Below the pieces are notes generated by a model. It was not told the origin of the DNA. It saw nothing but the letters and a program-made list of their open reading frames with translations, and ran no database searches. Positions 1 through 5,962 of a DNA stretch of 7,977 bases are shown in pieces. Origin of the DNA: JBKPFU01 sp046728975 (GTDB lineage Bacteria; Actinomycetota; Thermoleophilia; Gaiellales; Gaiellaceae); contig JBKPFU010000195.1 in NCBI GenBank assembly GCA_046728975.1, forward strand, positions 1 through 7,977, written 5' to 3'. Numbering within the stretch: the first letter of the stretch is position 1; every line of letters begins with the position of its first letter. Both the position numbers and the translations under genes were made by a program.

Positions 1-126
1 CCGGTGCCCTACTTGTCGTTCACGGGCACCCAGAGCGGCGCCGTGCAGAGCTGCTCGGGCGGCCCAGGCCACAACTCGTGGTACGGGTCCGGCCAGGTGG
101 ACGCGCTCGGCGCGGTCACGCGCTAA
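1..126 (+). CDS. C-terminal end of a probable S8 (subtilisin-like) serine peptidase, partial
   Basis: Frame 1 is open from the left edge to a TAA at 124-126, giving 41 residues. They end in GHNSWYGSGQVDALGAVTR. A Trp-Tyr-Gly-x-Gly-x-Val-Asp-Ala-Leu-x-Ala-Val ending preceded by a small Cys is typical of the C-terminus of secreted subtilisin-family peptidases, where the last helix follows the catalytic Ser region. The catalytic triad lies outside the window, so the assignment rests only on this tail. A strong hairpin lies 22 bases after the stop and fits the end of this transcription unit. Alternatives are another secreted protein with a similar tail. The reading frame itself is quite secure; the family call is moderate. 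Confidence 0.55.
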   Translation, partial: PVPYLSFTGTQSGAVQSCSGGPGHNSWYGSGQVDALGAVTR

Positions 127-148
127 GAACCACCGTTTGCAGGACCTT

Positions 149-176
149 CGGAGGGCCGGCGAAAGCCGGCCCTCCG
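149..176 (+). terminator. 12-bp perfect hairpin with GAAA loop, probable terminator of the upstream gene
   Basis: Bases 149-160 (cggagggccggc) pair perfectly with 165-176 (gccggccctccg) around a GAAA tetraloop. It starts 22 bases after the peptidase stop codon. The downstream sequence gtgttgtcc has only a weak T-run, so this is a GC-rich terminator of the kind common in high-GC bacteria rather than a classic U-tract one. Because the stem is symmetric it could also act on the other strand. Confidence 0.7.
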
Positions 177-228
177 TGTTGTCCGACCGTGGTCCTAGAT
201 TTCGCGGCATCGGCGAGCGGGAGGTGAC

Positions 229-420
229 ATGCCGGCGAAGCGCGAAGCGGAAGAGTTGCTGTTGATCGAGGAAGCCGACGCCTGGTTCGAGTACCTCGAG
301 TCGGTGCGCGGGCAGTCCGAGATCCGTTATCAGGAGGTCGAGCCGTGGGCGTGGGCACGGCTGACGCAGCGCCTGCGTGCCGTGAGAACGCGCCGCGCGA
401 AGCTCAAGGCCGCGGCGTAA
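229..420 (+). CDS. Small helical protein of unknown function (63 aa)
   Basis: ATG at 229 is preceded by a strong Shine-Dalgarno GGAGG at 220-224, four bases from the start. The stop is TAA 418-420. The protein is predicted to be mostly helical. It has an acidic first half (EEADAWFEYLESVRG, residues 14-28), an aromatic stretch EVEPWAWARL (36-45), and a strongly basic end (RLRAVRTRRAKLK, 48-60). There is no signal peptide or membrane segment. The charge split suggests a small nucleic-acid- or protein-binding factor, but I do not recognise a named family. It stands alone between a terminator and the RNase E/G leader, 121 bases before the RNase gene, and could share its transcript. The strong ribosome site and protein-like composition support a real gene. 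Confidence 0.7.
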   Translation: MPAKREAEELLLIEEADAWFEYLESVRGQSEIRYQEVEPWAWARLTQRLRAVRTRRAKLKAAA

Positions 421-440
421 ATCGCCGACGACAAGCCCAC

Positions 441-449
441 TGGTACCCT
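441..449 (+). promoter_or_regulatory. Possible extended -10 promoter element for the RNase E/G gene
   Basis: TGG-TACCCT fits the TGn-TAnnnT extended -10 pattern. It lies in the 121-base gap after the small gene and would start transcription near 456, leaving a leader of about 85 bases. I see no convincing -35 hexamer 16-18 bases upstream, so this is a weak call. Confidence 0.25.
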
Positions 450-490
450 GAGGTTACGGCTATGCCGACGCTTTTCCACGAGAACATGCT

Positions 491-523
491 GCGCGCGCGC
501 CCTGAATGTGGCTGCGCGCGCGC
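491..523 (+). promoter_or_regulatory. GC-only leader hairpin just upstream of the RNase E/G ribosome site
   Basis: Two copies of a ten-base alternating gcgcgcgcgc tract (491-500 and 514-523) are self-complementary and can form a 10-bp stem with a 13-base loop (501-513). The stem ends four bases before the Shine-Dalgarno AAAGGAG at 528-534. In E. coli, RNase E autoregulates through structure in its own 5' leader; a similar role here is inference. The alternating CG tracts are also of the type prone to Z-DNA. Confidence 0.45.
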
Positions 524-541
524 TGACAAAGGAGATTTCGC

Positions 542-3139
542 TTGTTGCGATGGTTTCGGCGCAAAACGCGCACCGACGAGTCCGCCGTTGCGGACACACC
601 TGAACCAAAGACACCCGAATCACTGACACACGAGCCTGCTCCGGCGGGCGACCAACCTGCGAAGAAGCGCCGCCGGCGCGGTAGTCGCGGCGGCCGCGGT
701 CGTAAGAAGCCGGCGGCGACGCAGGATGCGCCCAAGCTCGAGCGCAAGGAAGACAAGCCCGAGCGCAAGGAAGGCAAGCCCGAGGGCAAGGAAGACAAGC
801 CGGAGCGCAAGGAGGCGCGCAATCAGCCCGCGCAGCGGCAGCGGCGCGCCGCGCGCCGCCGGCCGCAACCGCGCCGCGCCCCGCTGCCGCCCGCGAAGCG
901 CGAGCTCCTCGTCTCCGTCGACGTCGGCGAGCAGCGCGTCGCCGTGCTCGAGGACGACCAGGTGGGCGAGGTCTACCTCGAGCGGCCCGAGCGGCGCTCG
1001 ATCGCGGGGAACATCTACAAGGGCGTCGTCGACAACGTGCTTCCCGGAATGGAGGCCGCGTTCGTCGAGATCGGGCTCGAGAAAAACGGCTTCCTCTACG
1101 TGGACGAGATCGTCGTCCCCGAGCTCGAGGGCCGGCGCCACGGCCTGAAGATCCAGGACTTGCTGAGCCGGGGTCAGGAGATCCTCGTCCAGGCCGTCAA
1201 GGACCCGATGAAGTCGAAGGGCGCGCGGCTGACGACGCAGATCTCGCTGCCGGGCCGCTTCGTCGTCTTCGTACCGAGCGGGGAGGGCCTCGGCGTCTCA
1301 CGGCGGCTCGACGACGACGAGCGCAGCCGTTTGCGCGAGATTCTGAAGGCGTTGGAAATCCCGACGGGCGGGGTGATCGTCCGCACCGCCGCCGAAGGCG
1401 CCTCGGCCGAGGACATCGAGCGCGACCTCGTGTTCCTGCAGCGGCTCTGGAAGACGATCGAGCAACGCGCCAAGACGACGAAGGCGCCGGCGCTCGTCTA
1501 CCAGGAGGCCGAGCTGCCGCTCCGGGTCGTCCGCGACCTCTTCACCGACGACTTCGAGCGCGCGCTCGTGGACGACGAGCGGACGTTCAAGCGGATCGTC
1601 GGCTATTTGAAGAAGACGTCTCCGCACATGGTCGACCGCGTGATCCGCTACCGCGACAAGACCCCGCTGGGAGAGGCGCACGGCGTCGACGAGGCAGTGC
1701 GGTCGACGCTGTCGCGCCGCGTGGACCTGCCCTCCGGCGGCTACCTCATCTTCGACTACGCCGAGGCCTTCACGGTCATCGACGTCAACACCGGCCGCTT
1801 CGTCGGCTCGCGCTCGAAGACGTCCGGCGGCCGGCTCGAGGAGACGATCACGAAGAACAACCTCGAAGCGGTCAAGGAGGTCGTGCGCCAGCTCCGGCTG
1901 CGCGACATCGGCGGGATCATCGTCATCGACTTCATCGACATGGCGAACCCCAAGAACCGAGCGACCGTCGAGGCTGCGTTCAAGGCGGAGCTCGAGCGTG
2001 ACCGGACGAAGACCTACGTCGTCGAGATCTCACCCCTCGGGCTCGTCGAGATGACGCGTCAGAACGTCACCGACGGGCCCCGCGAGATCTTGACCCGGAA
2101 GTGCCCGGTCTGCGAGGGGGACGGCATCGTCCTGTCGGAGGCGTCCCTCGCGATCGACATCGAGCGAAAGCTGCGCGCGCTCGCTCGGCGATCGCGGCAC
2201 CAGGCCTACCGCGTCGCCGTGAACGCACATATCGCTGCGGCGTTGATCGGTCCCGGCGCGGCGCGGCTGAAGGAGATCGAGGAACGGGCGAAGCGTCGTT
2301 TCCTGCTCGAGGCCCGCGAAGACGTGCCGCTCGACTACTTCGAGGTGCTGGGGCAGGGCACCGTGGCAGCGCTCCAGCCGGAGAAGCCGGCAATCGACGA
2401 GGGTGCCGAGCTCTCGCTGAAGCTCGTCGAGGTCGGTCTACACGACGTCGATGCCGGTGTCGGAACGTTGAACGGCATCACCGTCTGCGTGGGCAACGCG
2501 GCAAAGCTCGTCGGTAAGAAGGTCAAGGTCCGCGCCGAGCGCGTGCTGGACGGCACGGCCTACGCGACGGTCCTCGGAACCGACGGAGCCGGCGACGACG
2601 CGGTCACGGCCGAGAGCGAGGCCGAGAAGCCGACGCGCCAGCCGCCCGCGAAGAAGTCTCCGGAGACGAAGAAGTCTCCGGAGAAGAAGGCGCGCGAAAA
2701 GCAGGCGAAGCCGAAGCCTGAAGTGCCGAAGGCTGAGGAGGCCGCCGTCGAAGAGAAGCCCAAAAAGCAGACCCGGCGTGGCTCGCGCGGCGGTCGCGGC
2801 CGCAAGAAGAAGGCGACGGCCGAACAGGCGGCTGCGCCCGCAGCCACCGACGGTGCTCCGGCCGAGGAGCCTGCTGCCGCGCCGAAGATCCACCTGCCGG
2901 ACCCCGATCTCGGCCAGGAAGAAGGCGAGGCACCCGATGTCGCCGACGCGGCCGAGGACGGCGCCGCCGCTCCGAAGAAGAAGCGCACTCGGCGCGGAAC
3001 ACGTGGCGGCCGCAACCGGCGGAAGAAGCCTGCCGCGGCCCGCGTGGAGGCGACGGCGTCGAACGGCCCGGCGACGGATGCCGTCTCGGACGATTACGTC
3101 CCGATGTCCGAGTGGAGCGACGAGTTCGAGGCCTCGTAG
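542..3139 (+). CDS. rne: Ribonuclease E/G (Rne/Rng family) with disordered arms and a TRAM-like domain
   Basis: Endoribonuclease for mRNA decay and rRNA/tRNA processing in the cytoplasm. The start is TTG 542, seven bases after AAAGGAG (528-534); the next codon is also TTG. Of 865 residues, 1-118 are a basic disordered arm. Residues 152-240 form the S1-type RNA-binding region (GNIYKGVVDNVLPGMEAAFV). The metal-binding aspartates of the DNase-I-like site are visible as D414 in VIDVNTGRF and D463 in IVIDFIDM. The Zn-link cysteines are CPVC at 521-524. Residues about 615-678 resemble a TRAM domain (GVGTLNGITV, KLVGKKVKVRAERVL). A long Ala/Glu/Lys-rich disordered tail ends in YVPMSEWSDEFEAS. An arginine motif of the type RRGSRGGRGRKK appears at residues 45-56, 745-756 and, as a variant, 817-829. 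Such arms are typical of actinobacterial RNase E and usually bind RNA or partner proteins. The family call is secure; choosing rne over rng rests on length and arms. Confidence 0.95.
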   Translation: MLRWFRRKTRTDESAVADTPEPKTPESLTHEPAPAGDQPAKKRRRRGSRGGRGRKKPAATQDAPKLERKEDKPERKEGKPEGKEDKPERKEARNQPAQRQRRAARRRPQPRRAPLPPAKRELLVSVDVGEQRVAVLEDDQVGEVYLERPERRSIAGNIYKGVVDNVLPGMEAAFVEIGLEKNGFLYVDEIVVPELEGRRHGLKIQDLLSRGQEILVQAVKDPMKSKGARLTTQISLPGRFVVFVPSGEGLGVSRRLDDDERSRLREILKALEIPTGGVIVRTAAEGASAEDIERDLVFLQRLWKTIEQRAKTTKAPALVYQEAELPLRVVRDLFTDDFERALVDDERTFKRIVGYLKKTSPHMVDRVIRYRDKTPLGEAHGVDEAVRSTLSRRVDLPSGGYLIFDYAEAFTVIDVNTGRFVGSRSKTSGGRLEETITKNNLEAVKEVVRQLRLRDIGGIIVIDFIDMANPKNRATVEAAFKAELERDRTKTYVVEISPLGLVEMTRQNVTDGPREILTRKCPVCEGDGIVLSEASLAIDIERKLRALARRSRHQAYRVAVNAHIAAALIGPGAARLKEIEERAKRRFLLEAREDVPLDYFEVLGQGTVAALQPEKPAIDEGAELSLKLVEVGLHDVDAGVGTLNGITVCVGNAAKLVGKKVKVRAERVLDGTAYATVLGTDGAGDDAVTAESEAEKPTRQPPAKKSPETKKSPEKKAREKQAKPKPEVPKAEEAAVEEKPKKQTRRGSRGGRGRKKKATAEQAAAPAATDGAPAEEPAAAPKIHLPDPDLGQEEGEAPDVADAAEDGAAAPKKKRTRRGTRGGRNRRKKPAAARVEATASNGPATDAVSDDYVPMSEWSDEFEAS
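740..815 (+). repeat. In-frame 21-base tandem repeat in the N-terminal arm of RNase E/G
   Basis: Three full units start at 740, 761 and 782, followed by a partial unit from 803. Each encodes a seven-residue block of the form ERKEDKP, ERKEGKP, EGKEDKP, then ERKE. Units differ by only one or two bases, so the repeat looks recent and could vary in copy number. It keeps the reading frame and lies in a charged disordered region. Confidence 0.8.
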
Positions 3140-3150
3140 AGCCGCTAGCC

Positions 3151-4098
3151 CTACCGGTAGCTGAGCCTGCGACCGATCAAGGGGCGTCGCGGACGCAGGA
3201 ACGCGGCGTAGATCACGATCGCACAGCCGATCATCGCGGCCCACGCGAGCGAAAGCGACGGGTGGAGGACATTCGGAATCTGCCACCTCGTCCAGTCGCG
3301 CTTGACGACCTGCTCGGTCCAGAGATCCTCGACCTGGTTTGTCAGGCCGTAGACGAGCATCACCGCGAGATAGAAGGCCGTGAGCCCGCGCAGGACGGGC
3401 CGACGGATCCCGCCGAGGTGACGCGAGAGCAGCAACGCTGTTGCCGCGAGCAGGAACCCGTCCATGCCGTGGTGATGACCGTGATGGACGGCGGCGTGCA
3501 ACTCCCCGCTGCCGGGCTCGGGGCGAATCGCGCCGGTCTGGAAGATCGAGCCAAGGACGGGAACGCCGTCGAGGAAGAAGCCGAGCTCGGCCGCGATGTA
3601 CGCAGCCGCGGACAAGAGCGACACTACGCCGACGACGAGGCGCGCGGCGTCACCGCGGGTGGTCGTACGAGCGGCCTCGCGGCGCCCTCGCCGGCTCGCC
3701 CACACCGTCAGCGCGAACACGAGCACGACGCCGATGACGGCCGGCAGGTTCGCCCACTTCGGGTCGAGATGGCTCTCTGTCTGGACGCCGGGTATCGCGA
3801 CCGTGGCGCAGAGGAGGAGCGCGACGATTCCGAGGACATCGGCGAGGCGGTCGTCGAGCCGGTCGACGACGATCGCCAGAATGGCGACCGCCGCCAGCGC
3901 CGCCGAGAAGCTGAGGAAGACGAACGCGCGCCCAGCCCCGCCGACGAAGCCGGTGTTGTGAACCTTCCAGAGCACGCGCGGCGGGAGTCGCCAGTACGTC
4001 GCGAACACAGCGGCAGCGGTGAGCGCGAAGAGCAGCCAAACTACGTAGACGTCGCGCAGTCCCGCGCTTTGCGGCCGGGCCGAAATCACGGCTAACAT
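3151..4098 (-). CDS. Polytopic membrane protein with His cluster, unknown function
   Basis: A 315-residue protein with about eight hydrophobic segments, near residues 17-36, 59-78, 87-107, 118-135, 153-173, 212-228, 236-253 and 284-302, and an Arg-rich C-terminal tail. Between segments 5 and 6 lies a histidine-rich stretch, HAAVHHGHHHGMDG (201-214), which looks like a possible metal- or heme-binding site; that is inference. The conserved-looking polar pieces VHNTGF (46-51) and QTESHLDPKWANLP (106-119) also lie outside the membrane. I do not recognise the family. The start is uncertain: ATG 4098-4096 has GAGGAGG only one base away, while an in-frame GTG at 4089-4087 lies about ten bases from it. 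The gene converges with rne (11-base gap) and faces away from rplU, so it is transcribed separately from both. Confidence 0.85.
   Translation of the reverse strand: MLAVISARPQSAGLRDVYVVWLLFALTAAAVFATYWRLPPRVLWKVHNTGFVGGAGRAFVFLSFSAALAAVAILAIVVDRLDDRLADVLGIVALLLCATVAIPGVQTESHLDPKWANLPAVIGVVLVFALTVWASRRGRREAARTTTRGDAARLVVGVVSLLSAAAYIAAELGFFLDGVPVLGSIFQTGAIRPEPGSGELHAAVHHGHHHGMDGFLLAATALLLSRHLGGIRRPVLRGLTAFYLAVMLVYGLTNQVEDLWTEQVVKRDWTRWQIPNVLHPSLSLAWAAMIGCAIVIYAAFLRPRRPLIGRRLSYR
4069..4098 (+). promoter_or_regulatory. Probable promoter of the rplU-rpmA-obg-nadD-rsfS operon
   Basis: A TTGCGG (-35-like, 4069-4074), an 18-base spacer and TAACAT (-10-like, 4093-4098) fit a housekeeping sigma-70-type promoter. 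Transcription would begin near 4105. The -10 element covers the ATG of the divergent membrane-protein gene, so the two genes may compete for this site. Confidence 0.4.
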
Positions 4099-4105
4099 GC
4101 CTCCT

Positions 4106-4124
4106 CGCGGGCCACGGGCCCGCG
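4106..4124 (+). promoter_or_regulatory. 8-bp leader hairpin directly before the L21 start
   Basis: Bases 4106-4113 (cgcgggcc) pair perfectly with 4117-4124 (ggcccgcg) around an ACG loop. The hairpin ends five bases before the L21 ATG at 4130, where a Shine-Dalgarno sequence would normally be, and none is seen. Ribosomal protein leaders often carry feedback structures (an L21 leader is known in Firmicutes); whether this one does is unknown. Confidence 0.4.
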
Positions 4125-4129
4125 TTGCT

Positions 4130-4543
4130 ATGGCCGACTACGCGATCATCTCACTCGGCGGGAAGCAGTACCGCGTCCGCCAGGGCGACCGGTTGCTCGT
4201 GGACCGGGTGCCGCACGGCGAGGGCAAGACGTTCCACCCGGACGTTCTGCTCACGGGTGGCGACGGTAAGACGAACCTCGCGCCTCGCGTCCAGGTCACC
4301 GCGAAGGTCGTGGGCGACCGGCGCGGCGAGAAGCTCCGCATCGGCAAGTACCGCCCGAAAAAGGGCTACCGGCGCCACACCGGCTTCCGTGCAGCCCTGT
4401 CGGAGATCGAGATCCAATCGATCGGCAGTAGGTCGACGGCGAAGAAAACCGAATCAAAGGCGGCGGCTCAGAAGCCGAAGACGGAGAGAAGTTCGTCGGC
4501 GAAGGCGAAGCCTTCGGCGGCGAAGAAGACGGAGAAGGACTGA
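4130..4543 (+). CDS. rplU: 50S ribosomal protein L21 with Lys/Ala-rich C-terminal extension
   Basis: L21 binds 23S rRNA in the large subunit. The N-terminus MADYAIISLGGKQYRVRQGD matches the L21 start pattern (x-SGGKQ-x-RV), and KYRPKKGYRRHTGFR carries the typical basic RNA-contact motif. I chose ATG 4130 over the in-frame ATG 4097 because homologues begin one or two residues before this motif and because 4097 lies inside the likely -10 element. No clear Shine-Dalgarno precedes 4130. The protein is 137 residues against roughly 100 for the core; the extra 37 or so are a disordered Lys/Ala/Ser/Glu tail. It is the first gene of the operon, and its TGA overlaps the rpmA ATG by one base, so the two are translationally coupled. 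Confidence 0.95.
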   Translation: MADYAIISLGGKQYRVRQGDRLLVDRVPHGEGKTFHPDVLLTGGDGKTNLAPRVQVTAKVVGDRRGEKLRIGKYRPKKGYRRHTGFRAALSEIEIQSIGSRSTAKKTESKAAAQKPKTERSSSAKAKPSAAKKTEKD

Positions 4544-4788
4544 TGGCACACAAGAAGGGACTTGGCAGCTCCAGAAACGGGCGCGACTCGAACGCGCAGC
4601 GTCTCGGCGTGAAGCTGTTCGAGGGACAGGACGTGAGGGCGGGGATGATCATCGTCCGCCAGCGCGGGACGCGCTTTCGCCCTGGGCCTGGGGCCGGGAT
4701 CGGCAAGGACGACACGATCTTCGCGAAGCGCGACGGCAAGCTCGTGTTCACGCGAAGCGGCGATCGGCGAACCATCACCGTCGCCTAA
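4543..4788 (+). CDS. rpmA: 50S ribosomal protein L27
   Basis: L27 reaches into the peptidyl-transferase centre with its basic N-terminus. The 81-residue product starts MAHKKGLGSSRNGRDSNAQR, the family signature, and continues with LGVK, GTRFRPGPGAGIGKDDTIFA and a short C-terminus. Length and order match a full-length L27. The N-terminus starts directly at the mature sequence, without the cleaved extension found in Firmicutes. The start overlaps the rplU stop (TGATG), with purine-rich GGAGAAGG at 4531-4538 as the ribosome site. The stop TAA is at 4786-4788; the conserved Obg reading frame begins within 20 bases of it. Confidence 0.97.
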   Translation: MAHKKGLGSSRNGRDSNAQRLGVKLFEGQDVRAGMIIVRQRGTRFRPGPGAGIGKDDTIFAKRDGKLVFTRSGDRRTITVA

Positions 4789-4795
4789 GGCGACG

Positions 4796-5962
4796 ACGCC
4801 GACCGGCTTCAGCGATCGCGTCCGTATCCACGCCGAGGGCGGGCGTGGGGGGGACGGCGCGATCAGCTTCCGCCGCGAGAAGTACGTGCCGAAGGGCGGT
4901 CCCGACGGCGGCGACGGCGGTCGTGGCGGAGACGTGGTCATCCGGTCCGACCCTGAGCGGCGCGACCTGTCCGATTTCCGCTCCAAGCAGCACTTCAAGG
5001 CCGGCAGGGGAGAGCCGGGCCGCGGCTCGAACAAGCACGGCGCCAACGGCGCCGACATCGAGCTGCCCGTCCCGGCGGGGACGCAGGTGCTGGACGAAGG
5101 CCGCCTGGTCGCGGATCTTGCACGACCCGGCGCCCGGCTCGTCGTTGCCCGGGGAGGCCTGGGCGGTCGGGGCAACCGGCGTTTCGCGACCGCGTCGCGC
5201 CAGACGCCTCGGTTCGCGGAGACCGGCCTACCCGGTGAGGATCGTTGGCTCGAGCTGCGCCTGAAGCTCCTCGCGGACGCGGCGCTCGTGGGCCTGCCCA
5301 ATGCGGGCAAGTCGTCACTGCTGCGCCGGATCTCCAACGCGAAGCCGAAGGTCGCCGAGTACCCCTTCACGACACTGGCACCCGTACTCGGAACCGTCGA
5401 CGCGCCCGACGGGCGCCAAGTGACGGTGGCCGACGTCCCGGGGTTGATCGAGGGAGCGAGCGAAGGCGCAGGCCTCGGCCACGAGTTCCTCGCCCATCTC
5501 GAGCGTGCGCGCCTGCTCGTGCACGTGATCGATTCGGCTGCGGGTGACCCGACCGAGCTCTTCGAAGCGATCGGCGAGGAGCTCACGGCCTACGGAGCGG
5601 ACCTCGAACGGCGGCCGCAGATCGTCGTCCTCAACAAGACCGACCTGGCGCAGGCCGAGCTCCCCGTTGCGGACGAGCGAGTGCTCGCCGTCGTCCACAC
5701 CTCGGCGGCGACCGGCGCGGGCGTCGACGAGCTGAAGCGGGCTTTGTTCCGCCTCATCGCCGAGCCGGAGCCGGTCGAGGAATCGGAGCTTGTCGACTTC
5801 CTCGTCTACCGCCCGCGGCGGTCGCAGCCGCCGTTTCGGATCCTCCGCACCGACCGCGGCTTCCGCGTCACCGGCCGCCCGCCGAGCGACGACGAGCTGG
5901 AGGAAGCGCTGCGGGCGGCGGGCGCCAAGCCGGGTGACGAGGTCGAAGTGGGGGAGCGATGA
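4796..5962 (+). CDS. obg: GTPase Obg with no canonical start codon visible
   Basis: Large-subunit assembly and stress GTPase. Numbering from ACG 4796 gives 388 residues. The Gly-rich Obg fold starts with FSDRVRIHAEGGRGGDGA (from base 4808) and continues SFRREKYVPKGGPDGGDGG. The G-domain has G1 GLPNAGKSS (166-174, bases 5291-5317), the YPFTT switch, G3 DVPGLIEGAS (213 on), G4 NKTD (280-283) and a G5 TSA. The OCT domain is short: FRVTGRPP leads directly to LRAAGAKPGDEVEVG. The frame is open from 4649, but the first ATG, GTG or TTG is GTG 4886, which would delete about 26 conserved residues of the Obg fold. ACG 4796, five bases after AAGG, is my best guess at the start; a sequence error or +1 recoding from rpmA are alternatives. 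The stop overlaps nadD by four bases. Confidence 0.9.
   Translation, partial: TPTGFSDRVRIHAEGGRGGDGAISFRREKYVPKGGPDGGDGGRGGDVVIRSDPERRDLSDFRSKQHFKAGRGEPGRGSNKHGANGADIELPVPAGTQVLDEGRLVADLARPGARLVVARGGLGGRGNRRFATASRQTPRFAETGLPGEDRWLELRLKLLADAALVGLPNAGKSSLLRRISNAKPKVAEYPFTTLAPVLGTVDAPDGRQVTVADVPGLIEGASEGAGLGHEFLAHLERARLLVHVIDSAAGDPTELFEAIGEELTAYGADLERRPQIVVLNKTDLAQAELPVADERVLAVVHTSAATGAGVDELKRALFRLIAEPEPVEESELVDFLVYRPRRSQPPFRILRTDRGFRVTGRPPSDDELEEALRAAGAKPGDEVEVGER

Noticed and set aside
462..626. Possible Cys-containing upstream ORF of 54 codons overlapping the rne start
   Set aside because: No ribosome site before ATG 462 and no recognisable family; the overlap with rne is out of frame. Kept only as a possible leader peptide.
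3151..3160. 10-bp perfect palindrome ctaccggtag at the convergent gene ends
   Set aside because: No loop and no T-run, so it is a poor terminator; it overlaps the stop codon of the minus-strand gene and may be chance.
3112..4095. Plus-strand frame opposite the membrane protein (327 codons)
   Set aside because: Highly charged, no hydrophobic core or known motif; it mirrors the minus-strand gene, which has a coherent membrane topology and a ribosome site.
4125..5264. Long plus-strand frame across rplU, rpmA and obg (379 codons)
   Set aside because: It is a +1 shadow of strongly conserved genes; its product is low-complexity Arg/Ser-rich, typical of GC-rich out-of-frame translation.
4468..5586. 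Minus-strand frame opposite rpmA and obg (372 codons)
   Set aside because: Antisense shadow rich in Ser/Pro/Arg; the plus-strand genes are unmistakable.
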